Below, one piece after another: positions 46,162 to 55,944 of a stretch of 64,000 nucleotides of DNA (the stretch's first letter is position 1; the number at the start of each line of letters is the position of its first letter). The notes beneath the pieces were generated by a model. That model saw nothing but the letters and a program-made list of their open reading frames with translations, made no database searches and was not told the DNA's origin. The position numbers and the translations under genes are program-made. This DNA is from Pycnococcus provasolii (lineage: Eukaryota; Chlorophyta; Pseudoscourfieldiophyceae; Pseudoscourfieldiales; Pycnococcaceae): NCBI GenBank assembly GCA_938743325.2, contig OW568873.1, positions 744,001 through 808,000 on the forward strand, written 5' to 3'.

Positions 46162-48648
46162 ATGGTACGTTATAGCCTGTGCTCTTCGTGTGCTCTTCGT
46201 GTGCTCTTCGTGTGCTCTTGTCGCGCTCTTGTTTCGGTTAACCGGGCCTATTTGGTTGGTTTGGGTTGGTTTGGGCCGCCTTAACTTGCTGGTTGGGCTC
46301 GTGTTTTCTTTTGTCTTCTTCGGGGAATTCGTCATGATGAAGTTTGTGATGTTTGTGATTGGTGGTGGTGGTGGTGGTGATATTATGTATGAATTATTTC
46401 ACCCGATATTATTCACTCACAACACAAAAAATACACTACATCACACTACATCACATCATCATCACAACAGGGTGCCGCGCCTTCCACAGGAACCGTCAAT
46501 GTCAACGTCAAAAGCATGCCGCCCTCAAGTGGTGGCGGCATAAACAAGGTGTCGCCCTCGCCGGTCGACTCGCACAGCATGGCGTCGCCGCTCTTCACCA
46601 CAGAGGGATACGGCGAGAACGTCTTCAAGGGCAACATTGCCGCCAAGTACCTCAAGAAGCAGGGACTTACGGTGGACGACCTCAACGACTCCAGCTGGGT
46701 GAAGAACCCGAAGAAGGCTGACCAGATCGCCGCCGCCGTGCTCGACTGGGCCGTCGAACGCGGTGCGTCCAACTACTGCCACCTGTTCCAGCCCATGGCT
46801 GCCACGTACCGTCCCGGCCAGACGAGCTGCGTGCAGCTCGCCATGTTCGAGTTCGATCCCGACACCGGTGCGGTGGAGTGGAACTTCAAGGGCAAGCACA
46901 TTCTGCAGGGTGAGACGGACGGCTCTTCGTACCCCAACGGCGGCCTGCGCGTGACGCACAGCGCCGGAGGATACCTCACCATCGACCCGGAGTCGCCCAT
47001 GTTCCTCCGAGGAGACTGCGTCTACATCCCCGCGTGCTTCGTCGCCTTCACCGGTTACGCGCTCGACGAGAAGACGCCCCTCATCCGCGCCGTGCACGCC
47101 ATGTCCGAGAATGGCAAGCGCATGTTCAAGGCGCTGGGATACGACATCAAGGGACTCGTCAACAACATCGGGCTCGAGCAGGAGCTCTTCTTCGTGCCAC
47201 GAGAGCACTTCGCCAAGCGCCCCGACCTCAAGTACACCGGCCGCACGGTGCTCGGCGCGCTCCCCGCGCGCGGGCAGGAGATGAGCGACCACTACATGGC
47301 GCCCATCAACCTCACGGGACGCGCGATGGCGTGCATGCAGGAGATCCAGTCGGAGTGCTACAAGCTTGGCATTCCGCTCAAGACGAGGCATCGCGAGGTG
47401 GCGCCGAACCAGTACGAGTTTGCGCCGCTCTTCGGAACGGTCACCACGCAGACGGACCAGAACCTCTCGGTGATGCAGATTGCGGAGGAGGTGGCGGAGA
47501 GGCACAAGCTCGCGGCTCTTTTCATCGAGAAGCCGTTCGCGGGCGTCAACGGATCGGGAAAGCACAACAACTGGTCCATCGCCACGACGGATGGCGTGAA
47601 CCTGTACAATCCTGGTCAGCTCGAGTCGCACTTCAATAACGGAAAGCTCACGCCAATCATCATGGCAGCCACCGTCGCGGCCATCGATCGGTACGGCGAC
47701 CTCATGCGCATGGCCATTGCCGCGCCGGGCAATGACTTCCGCCTTGGTGCGATGGAGGCGCCGCCCGCGGTCATGTCGACTTACCTCGGAACGCAGATGA
47801 CGGAGTACCTGGAGAAGTTTGTCGCCGGAGAGAACGCCACGTACCACCCGACCACCACGACGGTGGACCTCGGTGCGCCAAGCCTGCCGAACATCATCGC
47901 ACCGGCGGAGGACCGCAACCGCACATCACCGTTCCCGTACGGCGGACACCGCTTCGAGTTCCGCGCCGTGGGATCGAGCCAGAACGTGTCTTTGGTGAAC
48001 ACCTGCCTCGCGGCGATGATGGGAAAGATGTTCGGTGAGATTGCCACCGCGGTGGAGGGTGGCGCGAGCCCGATCGACGTTGCGCGCGACCTGCTCAAGA
48101 AGCACATGAAGTGCGTTTACAATGGAAATGGATACGATCCAGAGTGGCCGCAGAAAGCCGTGGAGAAGGGCGTCTGGCGCATCGACAGCGGCGTGGAGGC
48201 GATTGAGAGGCTCACGGACGAGAAGAATGTGGAGCTCTTCAGCTCGCTCAACATCTTTACGGCGGAAGAGTGTCAGGCTCGTAAGGATATCATGCTTGAG
48301 CTCTACGTTTCGGTCGTGGAGATGGAGTGCCAAGTCATGATCGACATGATCAACCAGCACTGCAAGCCGTCATGCTCGCGCGGAGGCTTGCCCACGGGCG
48401 AACTCGACTCGGCGGTATCTACGCTCGAGGCGGGGTGGCGAGCTATCGCGGACACGTCAGAACTCGCGGCGAAGGCACACGCCTGCCGTACATTTCGCCT
48501 TGAGACGATGGTCACCGTGCGCGCGACCGTGGACGCGCTGGAGAAGAAGTGCCCGAGAGACTGCTGGACGCTCCCGACGTACGATGACCTGCTGTTCCTC
48601 GACACGATGGACACGCCATTCTCGATGTGGACGAACCGCGAGGCGTAA
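46162..48648 (+). CDS. GSIII: Type III glutamine synthetase (two exons; first exon ends at ATG)
   Basis: Glutamine synthetase of the long GSIII class: glutamate + NH3 + ATP to glutamine. About 726 residues if exon 1 (46162-46164, the ATG alone) is joined across an intron 46165-46470 to exon 2 (46471-48648); the next in-frame ATG is 46516. Family words: NYCHLFQPMAATYRPG, GGLRVTHSAGGYL, NIGLEQELFFVP, KTRHREVAPNQYEFAPLF, GSGKHNNWSIAT, APGNDFRLGAMEAPP, RNRTSPFPYGGHRFEFRA. Metal- and substrate-binding Glu, His and Arg in these blocks are present, and the length fits GSIII (~700). It lacks an obvious transit peptide. GSIII is patchy in green algae. It is convergent with the next gene. Confidence 0.93.
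46165..46470 (+). other. Spliceosomal intron directly after the GSIII ATG
   Basis: The donor is ATG|GTACGT and the acceptor is CATCACAACAG|GGTGCC, 306 bases. Joining them gives M-GAAPSTGTVNVNVKS in frame with the GSIII body. The intron carries four tandem TGTGCTCTTCG words (about 46177-46218) and a GGTGGTGGTGGTG run, and is T-rich like plant introns. The body could instead start at 46516, but the frame match and perfect splice signals favour the intron. Confidence 0.65.
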
Positions 48649-48705
48649 GAATGAAATCAAAGGAACGAGGCGGCGTGTACTACACTGATAGCGTTTGGGT
48701 TGTGA

Positions 48706-48733
48706 GGGGGGGGGGGGGGGGGGGGGGGGGGGG
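48706..48733. repeat. G28 homopolymer in the GSIII 3' region
   Basis: An uninterrupted run of 28 G lies 57 bases after the GSIII stop, between two convergent genes. The exact length is prone to sequencing error. Confidence 0.9.
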
Positions 48734-48837
48734 AATGCTGTTTTTGTTACGTTAACGTTAGTGAGTAAAAGGCTTCATATCACGAAGAATATTCCTTTTT
48801 TTGAAACGATAAACACATAAATTGCATCACTTTCTTG

Positions 48838-50403
48838 TCACATGGCAAACGTGAGCGCTTCCGCCTGCGCCTGCATGCGATGCCGTCCATCGGCGGTGTC
48901 GACGATGAGCCGCGCAATGGCGTCGCGCAATTGCGTCACATCCGCATCGGACATTGCCGAATTCTGCGGTGGTGGTGGCGGCGGCGTAGATGTAGATGCA
49001 TGTGCAGGAGCGGCGGTGGTTGTGGTTGTGGTTGTGGTTGTGGTTGTGGTTGTGGTGGCGGCGGCAGAAAAACGATGTGGATGCGACGGTGCTGGAGTTG
49101 CGATGGTGGAGGTGGGAGTAGTGGTGAAGCGGTATGCCGTCGCAAGGCTCGAAGGAACGTCCTCATCCGCTCGTCTCGCGAAACGAGCGCTGGCTCGAGC
49201 CTGCTGTCGCAGCCTACCGTGAATGCGTGCAAAGTCGCTCGGCGCCATCGGGTCCGCCGCGGGTGGCGGGGAAGATGCCCCCCCAGCTCGGTCTGCTCCG
49301 CCGCGCACGACAGTCCGTTCGACAAATACTGCGCGGCCATAGGCTGCCGCGGCGACGCGGTAGCGACTTCGCAGACCAATTGCACGCGACCAGTCGTTCG
49401 CCTCGCGCACCTTTAATGGCAGCTCTTCCGCGAGCGCATCTTGCCACGACAGCGCCGCCACATCCGCGCCCATCGCGCTCGCGTCTGGCCCCCGTCTCCG
49501 ATGCGCGGTGGTGGCTGTCTCCGCATCCCGTCGCCTGCGCTTCTTTTCCTCGACGACGCGCTTCTGCGCGCGCGCAACGCCGTCGTCGGCTTGTCTGGCT
49601 GCAGGTTGTCTGCTCGCGGCGTGGGCGCTGGCAGGCCTCTGTCGTGTGGCAGGTCCGAACGCAAAGCCTCCCGCTCTTGCAATGCCGTGCGCCATAAGTG
49701 CGGGTTCCGCCGCGCGCCGCCGTCGGCCTGTCGTCGTGGTGGGCTTCTTTCCGCGCCTTGCCTGCACTGCGCTTGCGATGGCCGCGTCGTTGCGGCTGAG
49801 ACTCGCCGCAAACGTTCGAGCGTCCGGCACATATGGCACTGCGTCGTCGCTTGCCAGCGGCGCCGCCGCCTCCGCCTCCGCCTCTGCCGGCCCCGCCGCG
49901 TCGTCGTGCTGGTCGGAGAAAGGTAGTCCCTGCTGCTGTTGTTCAGCCAAGAGCGTGACTCGCCCGCCCCTGAATTCGACGCGCCCGTCGTCGTCTCCAG
50001 TCGCCGTCGAAGAGGCTGCCTGCACGGCGTGCAACTGGGTCTGCTGCAGCACCTGTCCTTTTTTAGGCGCGGCTGACTTTGGCCTCACCATGGGCGAGCT
50101 CGCTTCCGCCGACTGCGGCCTTCGCCAGCTCGCCCTTTCCTCCTCTCGACTTCTTTGCGTCGCGGACTTTGGCGAGCTCGGTCTGACGAACGTCGGTTGC
50201 GCGGACATGGCTGCCCTCTGCGCCTTTCTCATTCTTTGCGTTTCTTTGAAAGCTGCGTAGTGCGCCTCTGTGTTCGCCTCGAGTTCGTACTCGTCCTGCG
50301 AGTCGTCGTCGTCGTCGTCGTCGTCGTCGACGAGTCCCGCGAGTTCGTCGTCGTCGAAGTCGACGTTGTCATCAAGACCGACATTGCTGACCACCGCGGC
50401 CAT
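48838..50403 (-). CDS. Hypothetical Ala/Arg-rich, largely disordered protein
   Basis: A 521-residue protein from the ATG at 50403. It opens with a poly-Asp run (about 26-34), then RRPQSAEA/VRPKSAAP words, Ala/Glu runs and a 14-Thr run near 455. One block looks conserved-like (about 318-358: LSWQDALAEELPLKVREAND, then YRVAAAAYGRAVFVER). The R-P-x-S-A words recall cilium/axoneme proteins, but I cannot name a family. A final helix (SDADVTQLRDAIARLIVD) may be a dimerisation element. Confidence 0.6.
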   Translation of the reverse strand: MAAVVSNVGLDDNVDFDDDELAGLVDDDDDDDDDSQDEYELEANTEAHYAAFKETQRMRKAQRAAMSAQPTFVRPSSPKSATQRSREEERASWRRPQSAEASSPMVRPKSAAPKKGQVLQQTQLHAVQAASSTATGDDDGRVEFRGGRVTLLAEQQQQGLPFSDQHDDAAGPAEAEAEAAAPLASDDAVPYVPDARTFAASLSRNDAAIASAVQARRGKKPTTTTGRRRRAAEPALMAHGIARAGGFAFGPATRQRPASAHAASRQPAARQADDGVARAQKRVVEEKKRRRRDAETATTAHRRRGPDASAMGADVAALSWQDALAEELPLKVREANDWSRAIGLRSRYRVAAAAYGRAVFVERTVVRGGADRAGGASSPPPAADPMAPSDFARIHGRLRQQARASARFARRADEDVPSSLATAYRFTTTPTSTIATPAPSHPHRFSAAATTTTTTTTTTTTTTAAPAHASTSTPPPPPPQNSAMSDADVTQLRDAIARLIVDTADGRHRMQAQAEALTFAM

Positions 50404-51044
50404 GGCTGACTGAGAACCCTTTTCTTAAGAAGAGAATGGCGAGGGGATGAGTACCCGGTAGGGTAAAATTTACCGAAAGGAAACGGAGGAAAGGAACTCG
50501 ATTTCGGTGGGGTAGGTTCCATAGAGTGTATATTTGGTAGAGGGAAACAGTTGATAATTTCTTCGGAATTGGCCCACAATCAAAGGCAAGTCCCATGTTA
50601 ATAATGGTCCATTTATGGATTTTACCAACCGGTTGATTAGGTCGGCGTTTTCAACGAACTTGCCCCTCCCTTTGCGGCCTTTGCGGCCGGCCTCTGAACC
50701 TCTTCCCTCTTCCCTCTTCCCTCGTCCTCTTCCGAGTTCCGACTGTCCGATATCTTCCACAACCTCTTGGGTCCCGTTGTGGCTGGCCCCTGTTGTCCCC
50801 CTCCATTGGGGCTTGCTTTGGCTTTGGCTTTGGTCGGGCATCCCACCCCCCTCCCAGCTCCAGCTCCACAGTCCTCGTCTGAGGCTCTGACCAACCTCGT
50901 CTGTCCGCTGCTACCTTTACTGAAGACGTAGGTGCTCAAGGTGCTCGTCCGTGCCCGTTCCTTCTTCGTCTACCTCTACAAGCACGACGCAGTCGCCCTC
51001 GAGTCCACGCATCAACATTCAACTCAGCATTCCTGTGCTTCATC
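50404..51044. other. Divergent promoter region
   Basis: 641 bases between head-to-head start codons. TTCCCTCTTCCCTCTTCCCTC (about 50702-50722) and GGCTTTGGCTTTGG repeats are visible. No gene is seen. Confidence 0.5.
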
Positions 51045-52409
51045 ATGCTCGTTGCGGACGCGTCCGCGTCGGCGAACCTCGCGAGGCCGTCCGGGCTGTC
51101 AGCCGCCGCGCTCGCGCTCGCTTCCGAGGCGGTCGCGGAAAGAAAGAGGATGACGCACCTTGCGGCGTCCAACACGCCGGGAGCCGCAGCAGGAGGGCTG
51201 GGAGACGCAAACGCGACCATGACGCCCGCGACGGCAAACGCCGTAAGCTCAGGCATGATGCCGCCGAGCAGGGAAGGAAGCCTCACGCCACTCGCCTTCA
51301 CGGCGAAGGCGCCGGCGACCGTCGAGACCGCGAACGCGCTTGGCATACTCAGGCAAGACGACGATCTCAGCCCAGTGCTTGCAGGCGGTCCATCCGCAGG
51401 CGACCTGGGAACGCCTGCGGATGCCGCCGCGGCTAGGGTATCGGCACAAACCAAGGGAATCGCCGCAGGGCCGTTCGGAAAGGGCGTGCTTGAAACACTA
51501 CGCGCCGTGTGGGACAGCCACGCCACGGCGATGGACGCGTGCGGGCGCCGCGCGGCTGGCGCTCTGGACGCCGCGGAGACGTCCGCTCTCGGCGCCATGG
51601 CGCGCATAGACGGGGCGCCGGAGGGAATTTCCGAGGCTGTGGCTGCCGCGCGCGCGCTTGCTGACGGCGCGCGCGACGCGCTGCTGACGAGCCTGGAGGA
51701 GAGCCGACAGCTCGACGACGCGTTTGCGCGCGAGACGTACGCGCTTGCGCGCGGCGCGTTCGAGTACGGCACGAACGCCGTTCACGATGCTCTCGTCAGC
51801 AAGTACCGCGACCGCGCGGATTTGGAGTCGAAGGAGCAGCAGCGCCGTCTCGACAACTGCCGTCGCAGCGGGGAGGTGCACCTGCGCGACACGCTCGCGA
51901 GCGAGCTTGCTCGGCAGAAGCACAACTTGACGAGTGAGTTTGACGTCGAGCGTGCGGCGCACACCGCTCGCATCAAGGAGATGTCGAGCGAGCTGCAGCA
52001 CGCGAATGAGACGGGGCGAGCGCTCAAGGCGCAGAAGGAGGTGATCAAGCAGGAGTTGGCAGCTGCGCTACGCGAGCTCAGGCAGTCGTCGATGTGGAAG
52101 CAACGCTACGAGAATGAGCGCAAGCGCACCCACGAGCACAAGAACAATACGGGTGAGCTGAAGAGGGCGTACGAGGCCAAACTTCAGGAGTGGAAGGAGC
52201 GAATGGACCTGGAGACGGGCCGGCGAGATCGCGAGCTTGCGCGTCTACGCACGGAGAATTCTCAGATGAAAGATCAGCTGCGAAGCTTGCACAAGGACGC
52301 GAACATCGCGCACATACGAAATAACGTGTCTCGCGTGGAGACTCCTGAGGAGCGTGCGAGAAGAGTGCTTGGCGGCGGAGGATCTGTGACGCCGCCTGGC
52401 TCTCAGTAA
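51045..52409 (+). CDS. Hypothetical coiled-coil protein
   Basis: A 454-residue protein from the ATG at 51045. Residues 1-140 are Ala/Gly/Thr-rich and probably disordered. Residues about 140-240 are Ala-rich helices (GVLETLRAVWDSHATAMDAC). About 245-420 is a long coiled coil (KEVIKQELAAALRELRQSS, ERMDLETGRRDRELARLRTE). The tail is short and Gly-rich. The size and order suggest a cytoskeletal or basal-body scaffold, but there is no diagnostic motif. Confidence 0.7.
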   Translation: MLVADASASANLARPSGLSAAALALASEAVAERKRMTHLAASNTPGAAAGGLGDANATMTPATANAVSSGMMPPSREGSLTPLAFTAKAPATVETANALGILRQDDDLSPVLAGGPSAGDLGTPADAAAARVSAQTKGIAAGPFGKGVLETLRAVWDSHATAMDACGRRAAGALDAAETSALGAMARIDGAPEGISEAVAAARALADGARDALLTSLEESRQLDDAFARETYALARGAFEYGTNAVHDALVSKYRDRADLESKEQQRRLDNCRRSGEVHLRDTLASELARQKHNLTSEFDVERAAHTARIKEMSSELQHANETGRALKAQKEVIKQELAAALRELRQSSMWKQRYENERKRTHEHKNNTGELKRAYEAKLQEWKERMDLETGRRDRELARLRTENSQMKDQLRSLHKDANIAHIRNNVSRVETPEERARRVLGGGGSVTPPGSQ

Positions 52410-52637
52410 GCGTCGACGTTAGTGTGTGTAAAGTACATGATTGCAAGCCCCAACTCCAAGACAGCTTCCTTTTCCCACAAAGTTGTACTCCTTAAGAGAC
52501 GACTCTAGGGAGAGTCGTGAGTGTGACTCTTCAGTCATCGTGTTGATGTGAGTGGACAAGCGTTTGGACAAAGAAAATAAAGTTACACTTACACTCCATT
52601 ACTTCACGAGCAATCTTCGGAGAAAAGCGTATTCGTG

Positions 52638-52913
52638 TCATGCGCTTTGTTCGTCGGTTGCGTACGTGACCCGTATTGTCTTTCCGTCGATTTCGTTCAT
52701 GTGCATGTTTGCGACGGCATCCGCGCAGTCGTCGGCGTCTGCGTACTGCACGAACGCGAATCCCTTCGTTTGTCCGGTTTCGTAGTTGAGCGGCATGCTT
52801 ACAGTTTCAATGAGTCCGAACGGGATGAACGCCGCCCTGAGTGTGTGTTCGCTGGTGGAAGGAGCGAGTCCGCCGACGTATAGACGAGACGGCGGCGCGG
52901 GCGCGGCTGACAT
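52638..52913 (-). CDS. Stand-alone RRM protein, Cyp33/PPIE-like RRM
   Basis: A 91-residue protein from the ATG at 52913, made of one RNA-recognition motif: RNP2 LYVGGL, FIPFG, YETGQTKGFAFVQY (RNP1), DGKTIRVTYA. The AAFIPFG..ETVSMPLNYET wording is closest to the RRM at the N-terminus of nuclear cyclophilin E (PPIE/Cyp33), but here no cyclophilin domain follows. It is probably a nuclear RNA-binding protein of the spliceosome. It has a 228-bp head-to-head promoter with the WD40 gene. Confidence 0.88.
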   Translation of the reverse strand: MSAAPAPPSRLYVGGLAPSTSEHTLRAAFIPFGLIETVSMPLNYETGQTKGFAFVQYADADDCADAVANMHMNEIDGKTIRVTYATDEQSA

Positions 52914-52984
52914 AAGGGGTGGAGAGGAGAGCGAGCGCCGCCAAAATGGCAAAGTGGAAGTGCCTGACAGAAAACCCGAACAGG

Positions 52985-53064
52985 TAACCCTAACCCTAAC
53001 CCTAATCGTGCTAACCCTAGTTCTAACCCTAGCCCTATACCCTAACCCTATACCCTAACCCGAC
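52985..53064. promoter_or_regulatory. CCCTAA-rich bidirectional promoter
   Basis: About 80 bases of CCCTAA units, first regular then degenerate (CCCTAGTTCTAA, CCCTATACCCTAA), between the RRM gene (-) and the WD40 gene (+), ending 78 bases before the ATG at 53142. Confidence 0.7.
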
Positions 53065-53141
53065 CGACTCCAATCTGACAAGTCTGAATTGTTTGAACCT
53101 AACACCCCACCCTCCCGCCATTCTTCCCTGCACCTGTCAGT

Positions 53142-54974
53142 ATGTCGTCGCACTCGTTGAAGAAGGTGAAGAAACACCAACCGTCCTTGCTTGCCTTTGG
53201 GTTTCAAGCTTCCTCTTCCGGTAAGTCTGCACCACATCTTGCTCCTCCTTCTGCGCCACCTCCCCCATTTAAGTCTCTGGAAGCTTCCTTGGAGAAGGCC
53301 ACGCCGGCTCACGTTGCGTGTGCTAGCAATCATACAGGGATACCAGTGGTCTCCCCCGACGGTCGCGGAAGGTTGGACAACGACGATGAGGAGGAGGATC
53401 GTATTCACAACCAGGAGGAGGAGGAGGAGGAGAAGACGAAGGAGGAGAACGCGACGCCTGCCCAGAAGGAGATGGAAACGCAACTCTTGAAGGAGTCGCG
53501 CGCACAACCAACAAATACGACGGAACAACAAGGCAACAGGCAAACGAGCAACGGCCAGCTTTTGAGCGAATACGAACTGGAAAGGTTAGAGCGAATGAGG
53601 CGCAACGAAGAATACATGCGCAAACTTGGAATCGTTCCCATGGCTTCTGCTGCACAGCCGAGTGCATTCATAAGCAACGCAAAGCCGCCTGACGCGCAGA
53701 AGCGGTGGCGGACTTCTCAGCGGCGTGCAGCCGCCTCGAGGGAATCGGCAGAGCCTGTGCGCAAGTCGAGACGAGTTGCAAACTTGAAAGCTGATACAGC
53801 CATCTACGCCGAGTTTGCAGAGGAGGATGAGCAGGCTCAGGTTCAGCAGCAGCAAGAAGAGCCGGCGTACGTGGATGCGTGCACTGTGATGAGATACCTC
53901 GCGGACGCACCGCCAGCTGCTCAGGCGGAGGCGTCAAGCAGCGCCGAGGCTGGGCACGGAAAGGCGATCGCGGGATACACCACGCACGGCGCACGAAGCT
54001 ACGAGCTTGCCAAGGGGTGCAAGTCGTACTCGGTTGACGCCCACGGCGCGCTCGTGACGGCTGCTGGACACGGCGGATTCGTGCATGTTTTTGCCACGGA
54101 CAAGTCGCAAGAACAGCCCTTGCCCTTACTCTACTACAAGGCTCACACTGGCTGGGTTTCAGAAGTTCGACTCCTCGCGGATTCGAAGAGTCTGTTGACA
54201 TCATCCAACGATGGCGCTGTGAGCCTATGGAGCCTGGAGTCAGTGCGCGCCGACGACTCGCTGACGCCCGAGCGCAAGATGACGTCCAAAGTGCACGGCG
54301 GCTCAGGAATCTTCTCCATGGACATTTATGAGCAAAATTGCGCAGCTACAGCAACCGCCGCGAAGGATGGAAGCATCATGGTATCTTCGTTCGCCTCGTC
54401 AGACTACAACGTGACGTGGCAGCGCAACGATGCACATGCAGGCGTCGCGAAGAGCGTGAGATGGCGTGACGCGAACGTGATGGGATCCGCGGGAAATGAC
54501 GGCAGTGTTCGCTTGTGGGACGTGCGCATGCCAGAGACGAACGACGCGTGTGCCGATTTCGCTGGCATGCCTGACGGCGGCGTGGTGAATTTTGCCGAGT
54601 TTGGTGGAGAGCATTACTGCGCATGCTCAGGATTCAGCCGAGAGGTGGCCATTTGGGACACGAGGCGGCTGGATCAGCACGTTTGCACACTCGTCGGTCA
54701 CTGCGGCGGCACGGGCGTAGGTCAGCGCATCAAGTCCCTTTACCGCGCCGTGTATACACCAGACGCCAAGCACGTCGTCGTGTGTGGTCCTGGCAGCGCG
54801 TCTCTATCGCTGTACGATGGAATGACGGGGGCTTGTCTATCTCGCGGCGAACTAGGCTCTGACGCAACAGCTATCAAGTGCACTGGTTCCCGCATCTGGC
54901 TCGCTTTTCCCGGGCGCATCCTCAGCGCATCTGCAATTTTCAACACGCCGACATCACAGTCTCCGTGTGTGTAA
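53142..54974 (+). CDS. WD40-repeat protein, WDR76/CMR1-like
   Basis: A 610-residue protein from the ATG at 53142. The first 130 residues are disordered with an acidic run. Then LLSEYELERLERMRRNEEYM and KLGI, followed by RKSRRVANLK, match the Y-E-R-x-R-x-x-N-I signature ahead of the propeller in the CMR1/WDR76 family (DNA-damage, chromatin). Six or seven WD-like blades follow from about residue 275 (GWVSEVRLLADSKSLLTSSN, SVRWRDANVMGSAGND, RLWDVRMPET, VAIWDTRRLDQH). Family assignment rests on the N-terminal signature and blade count. Confidence 0.75.
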   Translation: MSSHSLKKVKKHQPSLLAFGFQASSSGKSAPHLAPPSAPPPPFKSLEASLEKATPAHVACASNHTGIPVVSPDGRGRLDNDDEEEDRIHNQEEEEEEKTKEENATPAQKEMETQLLKESRAQPTNTTEQQGNRQTSNGQLLSEYELERLERMRRNEEYMRKLGIVPMASAAQPSAFISNAKPPDAQKRWRTSQRRAAASRESAEPVRKSRRVANLKADTAIYAEFAEEDEQAQVQQQQEEPAYVDACTVMRYLADAPPAAQAEASSSAEAGHGKAIAGYTTHGARSYELAKGCKSYSVDAHGALVTAAGHGGFVHVFATDKSQEQPLPLLYYKAHTGWVSEVRLLADSKSLLTSSNDGAVSLWSLESVRADDSLTPERKMTSKVHGGSGIFSMDIYEQNCAATATAAKDGSIMVSSFASSDYNVTWQRNDAHAGVAKSVRWRDANVMGSAGNDGSVRLWDVRMPETNDACADFAGMPDGGVVNFAEFGGEHYCACSGFSREVAIWDTRRLDQHVCTLVGHCGGTGVGQRIKSLYRAVYTPDAKHVVVCGPGSASLSLYDGMTGACLSRGELGSDATAIKCTGSRIWLAFPGRILSASAIFNTPTSQSPCV

Positions 54975-55053
54975 ACCAAAAAACATGAATTGTAACAACA
55001 AAATGGAGATGATGGGATGAAAGTAATGTCGAAATGTTTTTACAACGGAAGGT

Positions 55054-55944
55054 TTAGTGACGCGCTCTTTGCGTGCTCGGCGCCACGAGCTCACGCTCCA
55101 CCTCAACACCGCGCCTGCGCTTGGAGGATGCGCGAGGGAAAGCGGCGGATGCTGCCGCTCCTGCACCAGCAGGCTTCGTCGGAGTTTCGAATCGCCCTCC
55201 AAATCGCTCGGGCAGATCCTCGAGGTCCTCCTCGTCGTCGCTGTCCTCAAAGTCTCCTTCGACAAATTCCACCTCTTCCTCCTCCTCTTCCTCCTCTTCC
55301 TCGTCGTCTTCGTCTTCGACTTCGACTTCAAGCTCCTCTTCCTCCTCTTCCTCCTCCTCCACCTCCTGCAGCGCCTTCTCGTACTGTCTTGTTGGGAAGT
55401 TGTAGATGTCCCCGTACGTTCCACTCTGCAGTCGCTCGAGCAGTTCCTTTTCAATGGCGTTGTCGAGCTGTGCCGCCTTCTCCGCCTTCGCCTCCTTTCG
55501 CCTGAGCATTTTCTCCTTTCTGTTCGGCAGCGTGACTGTCTCCGGCTCATTTCGCGCGGCGAGTTTGCGTACTCGTATGAGGTACTGGTGCATTTTCGTG
55601 AGTCTCTGTTTGTTTTTGTGCACGAGAAACTTGGGCCAGAATTCGAGTAGTTTGTCAACTTGCTCGAGCGCCTTTGCGTAGTTTGCTTTGAGTTTTCGCT
55701 TTTCCCAGAGCTGCTTGGGCAGGTGCGCTCGCTCGATGCACTTGGTGTAGAGGTACAGCGTTCCGTCTTGTTCGCGTATGGTAGCGTACCTCGCGTTAGC
55801 GAGCGGGCACGAGGAGCGGTTGCACAGTCCGGTGACGTTGTATTCGTTTTTGCAGAAGTTCTGCGTCTGCGCGTTCACCTTCGCCTTGAAACTGCAGTGG
55901 TAGTTGTTGATGACCTGCCAAATCACCTCGTCGTTGCACGCCAT
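55054..55944 (-). CDS. MAK16: MAK16, 60S ribosome biogenesis factor
   Basis: A 296-residue protein from the ATG at 55944 (MACNDEVIWQVINN). It matches MAK16 along its first ~200 residues: FCRNEYNVTGLC-type FCKNEYNVTGLCNRSSCPLA with its Cys cluster (an iron-sulfur/zinc-like site in yeast), LYLYTKCIERAHLPKQLWE, NKQRLTKMHQYLIR. Then comes the usual acidic C-terminus with runs of Glu. MAK16 forms a complex with RPF1 in early pre-60S particles in the nucleolus. A seven-unit TTAGGG array lies about 245 bases upstream, in CCCTAA sense orientation. Confidence 0.97.
   Translation of the reverse strand: MACNDEVIWQVINNYHCSFKAKVNAQTQNFCKNEYNVTGLCNRSSCPLANARYATIREQDGTLYLYTKCIERAHLPKQLWEKRKLKANYAKALEQVDKLLEFWPKFLVHKNKQRLTKMHQYLIRVRKLAARNEPETVTLPNRKEKMLRRKEAKAEKAAQLDNAIEKELLERLQSGTYGDIYNFPTRQYEKALQEVEEEEEEEEELEVEVEDEDDEEEEEEEEEEVEFVEGDFEDSDDEEDLEDLPERFGGRFETPTKPAGAGAAASAAFPRASSKRRRGVEVERELVAPSTQRARH

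Noticed and set aside
46525-47847. 440-residue antisense frame opposite GSIII, and 57684-59153 opposite PurH
   Set aside because: Both are shadows of highly conserved enzymes with strong GC3 bias; no independent motif is visible.
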